This document shows positions 23,182-36,800 of a stretch of 64,000 nt of DNA, one piece after another (position 1 is the first letter of the stretch; every line of letters begins with the position of its first letter). Origin of the DNA: Mortierella alpina. Lineage: Eukaryota; Mortierellomycota; Mortierellomycetes; Mortierellales; Mortierellaceae. Both the position numbers and the translations under genes were made by a program. The DNA lies in contig JANATF010000004.1 of the NCBI GenBank assembly GCA_029449245.1, forward strand, positions 558,001 through 622,000, read 5' to 3'. Below the pieces are notes generated by a model. It had not been told where the DNA came from, searched no databases, and worked only from the letters and a program-made list of their open reading frames with translations.

Positions 23182-26100
23182 ATGGACGCCCTTGAGCAAC
23201 TCCTGGCCGAGTTTTTTGGGCCAGGCACTTCCACCGACCGAAAGCGGGCGATAGGTAACCTTGTGGACACGGCGTGCAACAGCCCGAGGTAGATCAGCTT
23301 GCATTCTTTCTGCATCCTCACCCGCAGTCTATTCGTTTGCTCCCAATTTAGAGGCCCAGCTGGAGTCTCAGAGGCCGACCATGGACGACTGCCGCTACCT
23401 GCTCCTGAATGCGCGTTCAGACTACGTGGCCTGGTTCGCTGCATCTCAGTACCAAAAGAGAATCCAAGCAACATGGGGCAGCCTTGATCCCGACACTCAG
23501 CACACCAACCGATCATTCCTTTTCATCTTTCTACAGCAGCAATCGCAAATGGGGTCAGGATCAGTAGCCTCGCCAGAGATTGGGATTGACTCAAGGCTGG
23601 GTCAAGCCTCGGGCAATGCGAATGTTGCACAGGCAGCAGCAGCAACCCGGTTCTCTCCATTTGTCCTCAACAAGGTTATTCAGCTCTTGACAGATGTAGC
23701 GTTGCTGGACTGGCCCGATCGATTCCAGGACCTATTCCCAGAGATCCATCGACTGTTGCAGAGCAAAAGCAAGGAGCAGGCTCTGCTAGGATGGACTCTG
23801 CTCGAGGCTGTCGTACAAGAGTTTGTCGGGTCCTACCCAGCTCCTGGATCAGGCACCTCCCAGCGCGTCCACTTTGCCCTTTCTCAGCAGAAGCGGTATC
23901 TCTGGGAGCAGTTCAAAGCTCAGGTGCCTGATCTACTGGCACTTATTGTCCAACACCTCGACACCTGCTACAACAAAACTCTGGTCGCGCCTCTCTCAAC
24001 CGAAGCGCCTGCGCCTTCGCCCGTCGAACACTCTCTTTGGGGCGCTTCTGTTTACGGGCGACGACCCAGCATAGCCAACAATAGCTCTCTCCAAAATTCG
24101 TTCTCAGGATCGAGGGCTGTGCCTGGGTCCATGGGCAACTCCTTCGCCGCCTCGAATCTTTCAAACTCCTTCCTTGGACAGACTGGATTTCATCAGGATC
24201 AAGGGCAAAGACACGGAAGCCAGAGTGATCAGGGTGCTGCTAACTCATACGGCAAATCGCCCACTACTACCTTGCGCAAGACCCTTTCACAGTTTCTTGG
24301 AGGTCCGACCAACGCGAACGACTCGGGTATCCATCTGAATCCAGGGCAGTCCTCTCTCGGGTCGGGGTCTTACTTTAACCAGACGCGACAAAGGATGGGT
24401 TCGATCAGCGACCTGGGACAGATGGCAATGCGGAGGAGCTCTATTAACGCAGCGGCGTTGATGGGGAGCAGGCGTAACTCTGTAGAGAGCACGTTCGTCA
24501 CAGGCAGCAAAATGGACTCGCACACCCGAAAGACTTGTATGCTGGCACTCCGGACCCTCACGACACTTTTGTCATGCACTGGCTTGGATCCACGACAGGT
24601 CTCGTTCTCAGCCTCTATCACAGCCGTGCTCCGATTCTCGACCTTGCATCAGAATAAGACAGTAGACCTCGGTATTCTGGCTATGAGCTGTCTCAACGGT
24701 CTGGTGGCACGACCTGGATTTCTAGCCACCAACCAGGAGACTATGACGAGTGCTGTACGGATTATCGCAGACCTCATAAGATACTTTAATGAGGTCAAGG
24801 ATGGCATTGACGACATTGACGAGAGGTACGACGAATGTTCTTTGCCCTAACTGCCGCAGTATCACTATCAGCGACTTATGTGCTTTGCCTCCTTTTGTGT
24901 TCTCCAGCTACCTGCAAATGTTTATGCATTTTGTGTCCCTATTCTGCACGTGGTCCCATCTCGAACGTGCAGAAAAGGCGCTGAACCTCTCAATACCAGA
25001 TTTTCTCTTGTCGTTTGCAAGATTCACTTTGGAGAAGGTATGAGGACTGTCTGCTATTGAAGATGGATGTTTATACATGTATCGGGAAAAGTATCTTCTT
25101 ATAACAGTGCTTGCTGCTCCGGCTAGGTTTCCGTGGACTACTTGAAAGTATGCATGGACGTATGGAAGTCTTTACTGGACGCGCTCATTCACGCTGCCGC
25201 CGAGGTTCCCCGACCCTTGCCTGTCCAACATCCCCTCCGCAGGATACAAGGGACACTTCTATCGTTCATGTCTGCTTTGGTTGAGAAATTTTATCAGATG
25301 AAAGGGGCAACGCAATCGGAAGACGCCTTTTCTACGTTTGAAGTGGAAGATGAAGAAGATTTAGATGACCTGACAGAGCTCGTGGAGAGTTTAGTGGGCT
25401 CTGTTGGCGAGATATTTACTGAGGAGGTCATCGAGATGCTGGTATGTCAACGCTCGAGGAATTTCATGGACGCAGCTCTGCTGCTGACAGAAGTGACGCA
25501 TTGCTTACGGCGTTTCCTCATACTCGATAGAATCCGCTTCTCAACCAGCAACTGGATCTTTACTCTAGACGAGAGTTCGAAGATTGTAAAACTGTAAGAC
25601 CTCGAGCGTTTTACTGTCTGGTCCGACGGTATGGATCGGAAAACCATTGGCATTGACACCAACCTCTACAATTTATAGCTCTCCGTCACCCTCGGTATTC
25701 TGTCAAGAGTGTCTTATAATTTTCTCCAGAACTTTGAACATCGCCGGGATTATACCTCCAATCTGGTCATATATCTCACCCGGATGACAAAGCTCTCGGT
25801 CGAGTTTTACATCGCGACCACAGCCGATGCTACTAGTCCAGGAAAAGACAAGGCGGAACTAACAGGAACCATGTAAGTCAAAGGAGGCAAGCACGTTTCC
25901 TGTCGCGCCAGCATTATGTATTGTGCGCTATGAGAATGCCACCGTTACACCGTTGACATTGATTGTCATACACATCATAGAACGCTGGCGTTGTTTAATT
26001 GTCTGCAGCCCCTTGTGCCTTGGCTGGCTCATCTGTGGAAAGTTGAGACTCATCCTGAGACGGACAATGATGCACAGACGCGGCCACCTGTTGCGAGAGA

Positions 26101-28226
26101 AATATACCAGGAACTGGCACAAATATCGACCGATCTTTTCCGGAAGTTGCTAGTGGCGTCTTCTTCGCAGCTGGAGCAGTCATTGATACCTAACAGCGCG
26201 CTGAACACCTTCTTGGGACCTGCGACAATGTCCTGCTCTGCCATGGACCGGAAGTTACTGCTGGCCTCCGTCAAAACATTGGGCGCCGTCACTCTTCAGG
26301 TCCGGATACCCTCAGCATTAGTAACCACAGGCAGCCTGCTGTTCTGGGAGCTCCATTCCGTCCGAGATATGGCCACTTGTGTGAGCCAGAACGTGCTGTC
26401 AAGTGGCGGCTTTATGGGCTCGATCAAGGATCCCTCAGAGGAGCGAAATGGCTTGACACCGGATGATGAGCTCTACTGCCTTGCGTATGTTGCCTTGAGC
26501 AATGGTATTGTGTTGGACCCAAAGACAAGCCAGGAGCAGCAGGTTAGTTCACTGCATCAACGTTTGTGCACCCGTTTGTTGTTGTCTAGCAACTACACCT
26601 GCATGTATCAACAACGCGTAACACAAAATTCACCACGAGCAATAGGCCTTTAGCAGTTTGGTGGCGCCTATCGTATATCCCCTTCAAAGTACGCTCCAAG
26701 ACTCGAGATCGGCGCCGGCTACGTACTTGTCCAGTGATGAAGGTAAATAGTCGTGGTAAAGGCAAGAACATACACGTGCATACGCAACGCTGGCTTACAT
26801 GGTTTCTATGTATACCCTTTCCACTTTCTAGTCAAATTCCGTGTCCACAGATCCTTGGTTGTACTAAGATCTATACTGGACTCTGTCAGCGAAGCGGCGG
26901 TAGTATCGAGAGCATTGGTGTTTGAGGGAATGAAGTCGGCCCTTCCACTCGTGCAGGAGTACTTTGAGCTCTACTTTGAGGAGCAGGGTAACGTCCGCTA
27001 TCTCGCCCACCGGCTACTATATAGCACACTGTCAGCATTGGTCTTTAGTAATACTGACGTCGACTCTCGGTTCAATAGATATATCCATCGACATTCTCAT
27101 GTTCTTCAAGACCCTGGTCAAGAGCCTGCATCGCCAGATCGGTACAGGCTATTGCATGGAGGTTGCCCGAGTCCTCATGGAACGCCTGACCAGCCCTACA
27201 CTGCTCGAGACCGCCTTGTCAAATCGGACCCTCCAGCAGCAGAATCAAAGTCTTCACCAACGATCGTTTGTTATTCGACAACGGAAGGCTCTGGAAAGGA
27301 TCCAGTTGTCCATATCTGTTCTGAAGGCGGTTTTGGAATTGCCAGGAAAGGACATTTCTCTATCCATCCCAGAGTTCATCCAGTTTTTATTTATACAGCT
27401 GGGACCCAAGCTATTGAGTGCGCAATCTCATCAGACATCCTTCTCTGCTGTTTCCACGGGAGGATCTTCGCCGGGTGGTGAAGAAAGTGCAGAGAATGCC
27501 GTTAATGAGCTCATGGCGCTATTTTATGGGACCGTTCAGACGTTACTTTCTCAACACTCCCGGTATTTTTTCGCCAACAGCCGTGTCGCCGTCACAAACA
27601 CCTCCACAGCACATGTCACGGAGGATGGCTCTCGACTTCAGGCGCTTCAGAGTTGTATGGAATTTTTGGCGCGAGGACTTCACAGCCCACAGCCGGAGCA
27701 GGTCCGTCAGACGATCGAAATCCTCTGTGCTCTCCAGGACCACAGCCTCTGCCGGCTTTTTGATCGTCAAGAATTCCAGGCGACTTACAGGTTTGAATTT
27801 CTGCAGATCATTTTCCGTATGGTGCTCAATCACCAGCACGACCTACTACTGGAGGACATGGCAGGGCTTGTCCATAAGATGGTCAAGGGTGAGCGGGAAG
27901 GTGATGACAAGTTCTTGGGTGTTTGGCATGGCGATCTAAAGCGCTTTGTGGCATCGTTAGAGCCGTCACAAGTCCTCGTCAGCTCAAGTGCCGCACTCGC
28001 TGCTCGAGCTGGCTCTGGCTCCCCATCTCTCTTATTATCCTCTCCAGGGCACACAGGGGCATCGCTTTCACCCTCCGGCTCTGTGACCAACGCGCAATTC
28101 TCGGATGTGATGAAGGAAGCTCTGTGGATGGGCTTGGCGCGATTAGGAGACGAGACTTGTTACCGGGAAGGGCTCTACGAGTTCGTGAACGATGCGCAGG
28201 TCTATGCACAGGGCCTCGCTGTATAG
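23182..28226 (+). CDS. XPO6: Exportin-6 (nuclear export receptor for profilin-actin)
   Basis: Importin-beta family receptor. In animals XPO6 exports actin-profilin from the nucleus with RanGTP. Exons: 23182-23254, 23352-24825, 24908-25037, 25127-25441, 25531-25593, 25679-25872, 25981-26542, 26646-26742, 26832-26987, 27079-28226; all phases agree and give about 1403 residues (human about 1125). The N-terminus, with ALEQLLAEFFGPGTSTDRK, closely parallels human ALESLMTEFF...NERKR. The LLDWPDRFQDLFPEI segment parallels RQDWPMFYHDFF. The remainder is helical repeat. A Ser/Asn/Gly-rich insertion at about residues 285-440 explains much of the extra length. Exportin-7 and exportin-4 fit the N-terminus less well. 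That it carries actin here is inferred from the family. Confidence 0.88.
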
Positions 28227-28808
28227 CCCCTTGTGCTGTCAAACTGTCCGCTTATTCAATAAAGGAAATGCGCTCACAACTACACCGGATGTCTCTGGAC
28301 CGCGAGCGAATACCACTTCGACCTTCGCCGGCAGTAAATCTTAAATGTGGGACAACGGTAAATAAGATGGAAGAAGCACAGGGAAGAGCGAACGCGAAGC
28401 AGTAAGGACGTGGAGCAACTTCTGGAGCAACCGGGTTACTGATCGTCTCAGGCACCCCTCACTGAGCACACACGTGCTCCTTCGTGATGACACTCCAAAC
28501 AACGTTGGGCGTCTCGCAGCCCTCTGCACTCACCCTCGCACGTTACTACCGGCAAAACAGAGAGGGAATGATAAATGCCCTTTCGGCAGCGTCCAAGGAT
28601 ACCGGCTCATGCGGTCATGCGCCGTGGTTACCCAATTCCTGAATCCAGTAAGCAACTCGCGTCTCGCTACGATCTTATTTATGCTGGAAGCCGCTTCTCT
28701 TTCCTTTCGCCCCATTTCGCTTCTATACCTTCTTGGTCCATCCAGAAAAAGAGGGGTGGAAAAAAGAACACACATCCTTCCTCTCCACGCTACGCCATTG
28801 CTGAAAAC
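28227..28808. other. Intergenic between XPO6 and the MFS gene
   Basis: It contains a poly(A) signal for XPO6 at its start and then the promoter/leader of the MFS gene. In-frame ATGs at 28575 and 28617 lie upstream of the chosen MFS start, in sequence that looks like leader. No other gene seen. Confidence 0.5.
28258..28263 (+). terminator. AATAAA poly(A) signal of XPO6
   Basis: A perfect AATAAA lies 32 bases after the XPO6 stop codon. Confidence 0.55.
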
Positions 28809-30862
28809 ATGGGCGACTCCAAACTAAAGGAGAAAAGAGGCGCCAGACGACTCTCCCCCACGCCAACCAATATTAATGAACTCACAAGCCAGAGTAATGT
28901 GACACTCACGCATGCTGACGACCATCATCACAATGCCACCCACATTCCAGGGATTGAACCTCAGGAGGAGGCCGACATGGCCCACACCCCATCAGCAGCC
29001 ATGCCTCTTTACCCTCCGGCGCTTCGTTGGGCGATCCTTGGCTCTGCATCGTTCATTTTGATGGGCAATTACTATGCGTTTGACAACATTGCAGCGCTCA
29101 ACCGACCGCTTCAAGCATACCTCCAGCTCAGCGACCTTCAATACGACTATGTGCTCAATCTGCTCTACACGGTTTACTCAATCCCAAACGTCATCTTGCC
29201 TTGGATCGGCGGGTACGCCATCAACAAGTTTGGAAACCGTAGGCTCATCATTGCCCTCTCTATCCTGGTGGCCTTTGGGCACCTGGTGGTATGTCTGGGG
29301 CTTGAGAAGAAGCACGTCCCCGTCATGATCGTCGGACGGGTGATCTTTGGCGCCGCAGAGAGTCTCACTGTGGCACAGTGTGCTATTACGGTCAAATACT
29401 TTCGAGGCAAGGAACTAGCGTTAGCACTAGGCATCAACCTGTGTGTCAGCCGGTTGGGCAGCGTGCTGAATGATATGTTGACGCCCTTTATCTGGTCTCG
29501 GTCCGACTCTGTACCCGCAGCGTTCTGGGGCGGATTTGTGAGCTGTGTCTTGTCGCTAATCATGGCGTTTTTGCTGGTGTGGCTGGATTGGAGGTTTGGA
29601 AGTCATTCAGACGCAGGATCATTACCGCCCTTGGACCGGACGCGTCCGTCCAGTTGCCTTATTGACGCCAGATTGTCGATTGAGGGAGTTGGGCAAGTTC
29701 CAGCGACGATGGTGAGGACTACGACGGACGCGTCTTTGAAAGTACCGGCGGCGCCAGCAGCACCACCACCAGTCGTGGTATCAGCGCCACCGACGATACG
29801 AGAGATCGCCATGGAGACCATGAACGGGTATGAGCAGCATGAGCACCGTCCTCTACACCATGCAAACGATAGTGAGTGCACCTTGTTGATAGAGGAAAAG
29901 GAACCGTGGCTCAAGCGAGGGGTACGAGCCACGAAAGCGCTTCTCGACTATTCGGCATCATTCTGGATCCTTACCGCGATGTCGTTCGTTGTGGTCGGCA
30001 TGGTTGTACCGTTTAATAGCATCCATGCAGGCTTTCTGCAGATGCGATGGTATCATACAGATCCAGTCAAAGGTCGGTGCCTCCTTGCAACAACAGCCGT
30101 ACCCACTGTCTTCACGCTCGCTGACTATTTTTTTTCATTTTCTTGATCTGTGCCATCGTTTGTGATCCTGTCACTAGCCGCACAGGTTATGACAGTGCCG
30201 GACTTGCTCTCGGCACTACTGGTTCTTCCTGTGGGCTATTTCGTCGACCATTTTGGTCAAAAGTCTTGGCTATTCATGCTTTGCGGTCTTATCATCGGGT
30301 TTTCGCATGCAATTCTGGGGCTCTTTCAAATCTCGACACCGATCCCATGCCTGATCGCTCTGGGTGTCTCTTCTTCTATCACAGCGATCTTTGGAAGTGC
30401 TGTGCCGGCTCTTGTTCGAAAGGAGCAATTGGCCACTGCTTAGTAAGTTTTTTTTATTTTCTTAGTCCAGTCTGGCTCCACTGCGTGCGTGCCTGCGTGT
30501 CTGCGTGTCTGTGTGCCTGCATGAGCTGAGACCCAATTGAATGACCACCCAGACACTCTATTTCCCCAAAAGGGCTTTTAATCATAACACTCCACCTTTT
30601 TTTTTTTTTTTTTTTTAACAGCGGTATCATGGCATCCTCCTACAATTTCGCGTTTGTCGTGTTCCCAATGATCGTGGCCAAGCTCATGACGGTGGATCCG
30701 ACTGTGTACACTTACGTCGAGATATTTTTCTCCTCTTTGGGGTTCTTGGGGTTCCTACTCGCGCTTTGGTTGAAGCTCTTGAATCGACACAGTGACCTGG
30801 ATAGACGGGAGATTGACAACCACCCACCACCGCAACCATCGACGTTGAGCGGCATGAGTTGA
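28809..30862 (+). CDS. MFSD1: Major facilitator transporter, MFSD1-like
   Basis: Twelve-helix MFS transporter of the MFSD1 group, which in animals sits in the lysosome and moves dipeptides. Exons: 28809-30072, 30178-30442, 30622-30862; 589 residues. A hydrophilic N-terminus of about 75 residues precedes RWAILGSASFILMGNYYAFD. MFSD1-like landmarks follow: GGYAINKFGNRR between helices 2 and 3, RVIFGAAESLTVAQ, VKYFRGKELALALGIN, then MTVPDLLSALLVLPVGYFVD in the second half. A long central loop (about residues 270-395) is hydrophilic with Pro/Ala stretches. Intron 1 has a weak GTCGGT donor, but it keeps phase and joins conserved residues. The last intron ends after a 16-base T run. In-frame ATGs upstream would add a basic extension; I chose the ATG starting MGDSKLKEK. 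Vacuolar location is inferred. Confidence 0.85.
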
Positions 30863-33800
30863 TCCCAACTCCCAGGACGAGTTCGTTCTAGTTCCTTAAT
30901 TTCTTTTAACGTACACAGCAGGAGGGGGAGAGCGGTCAGTAAGTTGAGCTATGTTCCCATGAAAATATTATTAAAATTCATAGTTTTGAATATAGTTTGT
31001 TGTCCTTTTTTTTCTGCATGTGTTGTACTGCCATGGTACCTGCACGCTGAAGGAGAGAGTGAGAGCGAGAGAGTGACAGTGTGTGGGAGGGTGCAAGAAG
31101 CCTGCTGGGAGAGCACTATTCATGATTTCATTGCTCACAACACAGCACAACCAGGATGCGACTGAAGATGTTAAGTAGTGGGGGGGACGAAGAGAGAATG
31201 AGAAAACAAATAAAAGAGAATGTAGTGTGCATCGTTTTTTTTCCTTCTGTGGCATGCTGAAGAAAATGTTAAGCCCAAAAGACCCCGATCCGGGGTCCTC
31301 AAGCCCAAGCAAGCCCAAGACCTAATCTGACAAAGAGTGGTGGTGGGGAGAGGGGGGTCTACGATCCAATTGTTGTAAGACATGATGATGAGGGTATCAC
31401 GTAGTCCCGTCCTTACTTTCTAAAGACAACAAAGTATGTCGCATGAGAGAAACACGCAGATATGAAAAAAACATTGAACATCTGGGGACAACCTCGCACC
31501 TGTCAGTTCACTTCATTTTACGTCTGGTGTAGGTCATTTGTTGCATGTGTGTACAGTAAGCAAGACTAAGTGAACAAGTCTTTCTGGACGAAAAAGAATA
31601 AGAAGGGCTCATCTTTTTATTTTGCGCAAGATGAACGGGTACATGCGGTGGTATCTATCATACACCTGAGACGATAGACGAACACCAATGAAGACCTGCG
31701 CAAGAACAACAAAAAAAAAAGGCGCAAACTACGCGAATGCGGCAGATAGTAAGTCCTCCTCCAATTGCTCTCTATTTTTTTTTTTTTGAACACCAGACAT
31801 CCTCCGTACCTTCCTATCGGTTCTTTGTCCGCGTGTCCTCCGTCACCATATCCATGATATATTCTTTCGTTTCTGTTTTGTTTTGCATGTTGTTGTGTAT
31901 GCCTGTGGATGGGTAAGGATGTTTGCCTTTTTATTGTTTGTATATAGTTACATATCGCGCGGTATCATTTGTTTCTGGCTTCGCTTGGACAGGTCCCTTT
32001 TGTAGTCATTTCTTTCATTCTTTTTTCCGGATGGAAGGGCTAATGGTATGGACGCTTCGCGCGGTCACGTCTTTTCTGTATCGGCTGGGTCTATCAAGCG
32101 TGAGATAAGAAAGGAAAAGAGTGTCAATGTGTGCGCGCCCTTTCACTACGATGAGAATGAAAGACCCGCGAGAGCCTACATTGGATGGCAATGGCAAGGC
32201 CAGAGATCGACTGAAATAATCACACGGAGCTCACTAGTAGCGGAATGGTTTATGGGAGGTGCCGAAGAGTAGAAAAGAAGCCTTGGATTGTTTGTTAGAA
32301 ACTATAGCACCTAGCACCAACTGTAACCACCAACTGTCGATTCGGCGCTTGCGGCAGGAGAGAACAGATGCAGAGCAGGGTGAGAGGAAAACTATGTTTT
32401 GAGGGAGAGCGAGAACGAAGAAAAAACGAAAAAAAAAAAACTTTATTACAATGACGAGCGCCCTACCTGAGAATGACTTGGAACATGTAGCGAAGACGGG
32501 AACTTGGAAATGCGAAATCGGAGTCGCAGGTATCTTGGTGAGATAAAGGGAAATCGACGGAACCATCACAAGTCCAAGGGACCAAAACGATACGTATGAC
32601 CCAAAGGGCTGTCCTTGGTTTCAGCGAGTTCGCGGGCTGGACAGGCCTGACAGGCCTTCTTGAACTCGAGCTCTACTTCAGCCCACAGGTCGGTCGAATA
32701 AACTGCTGTCCTTTACCTTTGCAGAGGCGTCAAAAAAATTGGATGATGCGGTACTCTGACATGTTCTCAAACAGCGCTAGCCGATCCTTGTCTTGACCCG
32801 TCAAGTGAACTGGAACTTGGTCCAGGGCATTGCAGAGCATAGTCATGGGCATGTACACAAATCGGACCGACTGCAGATAATTGGAGCGCAGTGGGGTGGG
32901 CTATCTTCCAGGAGATATACGCCTTGAATAGACGGCGACACGGAATGCGAGCTGAGATGTGGACAGCTACTCGCGACTTTGCAGCGATTGGTCGACCCCG
33001 CCTAGTGTGCCTGTTTCAGAGCCGCTTGTCTTTTGAGTATTTTATACACGGGTAGGATACCCACAAACCCTGCATCGGTGTGCACCTAAACTTCGAGCAC
33101 AAAAGGGCACAGACATTGGACGAGAGCATTGAGGAATAAAGTATACAGGTAGACTACGGTACGAGGTAAACAGCAAACCTGAACGAGCCGATGCAGCAGG
33201 GTGTTCAATGTAGCCACTTGAGCGTTCATTTTGTTTTCTTTGCATTTTGTATTTGTTTGTGTTTTTTTTTTGGTCCATGCCGTTTGCCTTTTTCTCGAGC
33301 GACTCCTTTCAGCTTCTGTGTACTGTACAGTGAGAGCGTCATATGTTATGCTTCCTGAGAACGGTTCCCGAAAAGGCCTCATGCAACTTTGTCCTTGGGC
33401 CAATCCCAATGGCACAAGGGATCCACTTGTCATCATTCATCCGGTCCTGCTGGAACATTGTGCTCTGAAATGCTCGTTCAAGTCATCATCTGTTTCCAAA
33501 GATCCGGCTTCAGCGTATTATACGCAAGTATTAAGCATTGTGGGGAAGTCCTTTACGATAGCAACGGGTCTTCTCTGGCTGGTGTTTGTGTTATCTACAG
33601 GGAGGGACAACCACCACTCCGAGCTAAGACGCCTAGTACTGTACATGCCGACGTATGTTCAGATTCCGGCGCTGCAGAATCTCTCATTTCGCACAAGAGC
33701 TACGTTCGCCTGAACGAAAATTGCCGTTTTCTGTATGATCTGGTGATCACCTAATGTCCACTGGACGTCTTAGGAGCTCCGAACGGGTCGAAAGAGATAA

Positions 33801-36800
33801 ACAATCAGGAACATGAGAATTACGGGTTCAGAGGGCGAGCCGTGGGATAAGCTGTTAGGTCCAATGAAAGTGGCTACATCATGCACGATGCCCCATTCCC
33901 CCCAGCGCGAGCAGATGCATACGGTACCTCTGCATTTGCAAACGACGGAGAACCGTGGCCAGGTTCCTAAATATACTGCCCATTGTCCTCCCTTCTCATT
34001 CCCTGCATTTCACCTAGGAGAGCGTTCCTAGGTCGGGTCTGCATTTGGAGACTCCTGGTTGTACTCAGCCGCTGCAAGGAGAAAAGTATTCTCATCCGCA
34101 GGCTCTTGATTCCACTATCTGGGCGCGAGAAAGCCAAGTCCTTGAATGAACTGCACAACAGAGAAAAAAAAAGGACGGAGAAAGACACGGAGAGTACAGC
34201 AACGAATTGAAGGAGAGAGTGAAGTGTCTATAAATGAACGCGATGCGCCGTCAACCGTCAGGCGCGTGCATTTATAGGAGATGGAACTGGCTCCATCTCC
34301 GTTACGATTGGATATATTATGCACGGTACGCGATGGGCCCGCTTGCTTGTCGTAGGCTACCTCCTACGCTACCTTTTTTTTTTTTTTTTCTTTCCAGGTG
34401 TTTTTCATGCGCATTCTTTTTTTCATTTCAAAAAGGAAGATCATCCTGCATACCAAGGGTTCACCATCCATGAGGTTCAGCCGACACGGTTCTCCATGCA
34501 CAGATATAATTAGATAGAAAGCGAAATGAAGGCAAGATAAAGTGTCACAATGCGCATCTGCGGGTGCCTTGCATACCAACAGTGCAGGTAAAGTACGGAG
34601 ATGGTGGCGTGGCACCTAGTCGTAGAACACACAGAGCGGATGCAGCACTAGCGAGGGCAAATTAACTAGCAACGACAACAAAGCGTTCATACGGAAGATC
34701 AGAAAGCTGAGGGAGCCAGCTATTTGCATTTCCATTTTCGAGCCGATAGTGAGCAACGAAGTGGGCCGTGCCTCGCCATTGCGACCACAATGTTGTTGTA
34801 TCGGACATCCATCGGGTGGTTGACCGACCAATACGGTGTTGTGGGCAGGCGATCTAGCATTCTTCAAGAAGGGAGGATGGAAAAATGCTGTTACTCACTA
34901 CGCTCGCCTCTCATCTCACAATTGGAGCGTCTGTGCTCACTGTGCGACCTTGTTTTCTGAGCCGAGGGACATGTTGGTTTAGGCCTTGACGGGGCTTAGC
35001 GTTGAGATGCATCCTCGGATGATGGTCACCTATGCTGACTTAAGCTGTAGGTTAAACAAAAAGGATATTGCATAACTCTCAATCCTTCCCTGACTCGCAA
35101 TTTCGTATCGATAGCTTGGTTGCTTTGAGCAACAATTGCATGGGACGTTGTTCAAGACTAGGCCTAGGATGTAATGCCAAAACGAGACACTTGTTCAGGT
35201 AGCTTGGTCGTCCATTATGTCAGCAAAGAGGGCAGGGTTTGCATTTTGATTTAATTGCTGCATGTACATGATGCACAGCCCTTTCAATGGACTGTAGATA
35301 TTCCCGTGAAGACGCATTGTACCATAGAACCATAGCGGGAGGGCCAAAAAAAAAAAAGAGAGGTGTGATCGTCACATTGTTTTTTTTGATGTTGCACAAA
35401 CGCGCAAACGTAAACGCTCGACGACTGGGTCGATGCAACCATGCATGCACCTTGGTGTCGGAGGCATTGACAATGATTCCGCGGACAGACGAAACGCACA
35501 TGCCCAGTACAACTGGCATGCGGATACGACGGATCGATTAAAAGTTGTTGTGCCCGGTGTGACTTTGGGGAATGCCGCGCATTACCTCAAACCACTGATC
35601 GTGACACTTGCCTCAACATTGCATCTTACCATCGGATGGACCGTTGAAATTAGCGCCTTCACCTCCAACATTGCCTCATCTGGCGCTGTAATGTAAATGA
35701 GGTCGTGGGTCCTTAGGATCAAGAGAGATTGAGGTGACGGATCTGATGATATCGTAATCGTGTTATTGTTCTCTTTGATCAGTCACCCGCGGCGATCCTC
35801 GTCAACAAAGTCCTTTCTCCTTCATGCTCCTATACAGCTACAGATTGCTATGGCTTGTCTAGAACCTACAGCAGACGAACCCTTTTTCGCCCCATTTGTG
35901 CCATGACTCGCTCGCGCATTATCGAGCTCCTTTCTCCGAGGACAAGTGATTTCTTGACACCCACCCCTTTTACCCTACTGAAATTAGAAGGCGACGAGTA
36001 GAAGACAACGTGGCGAGAGTGAGGAGAGGGAGCAGTAAAGCGGACCATCGTTACTGTACAATGAAAAAGGGTTATAGATCCTGAATTCCATACCTTCGGA
36101 TCATGGACCCAAGAGATAGAGGATGAAGAAAGTGACCCCTCAGTCCAGCTCGAGCTACGCGATCAGGGCATGACAACAGTAAACCGTTGAGAAGAAGGGG
36201 CAGGGGCTATTCATTACCCATAAGCCCTGTCCTCCGCTATCAACAGCAGAATGGGAGGGCGGTGAGGAAGTGCGCTGAAAAAAAAGAGGCACGCAATGTT
36301 TACGGAGATACTTTTGAAAGAAGTCAGGGTGAATGGGAGCCCCAGATGCATGGGGCGAGCGTAAGGGTCCGAGGTGAGCATTATATCTATTTTCTATGGC
36401 CTGCACCACTCCTTGCTCTCATAATTCTCCCGTCCTCTTCCACTAGATCCTTCTCCTCTTCTTCTTCCTCCTCCTCGTCCAGTGCTCTTTGACGGCATCG
36501 CCATGACAGGTCGGCTACCCGCTTTTCATCGCCCCTCTTTCCCCCTATTCATGACGACAAGCGCCATAATCCTTCTTTCTTTTTTCGTTCACGAACAGGG
36601 TTTTGCTCTCGTTCCTTCTTTCGAATTCGGTGCTTTCGCTGCATGAAGAGACTAGGACGTAAAGGGTGTAAGAAGAAGGGGCATAGAATGAACGTGCTGC
36701 AGAAGGCGAGTAAAAAAAATATGCCTGTCAAGAGCAGCATGGAGCATGCAGGCAGGCTTTGCATAAACGTCCACTGCGTCGCCTATTACAACAGAGCGAA

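Noticed and set aside
32201-34330. Short frames and possible decayed transposon sequence
   Set aside because: No terminal repeats, target duplications or enzyme motifs could be seen by eye.
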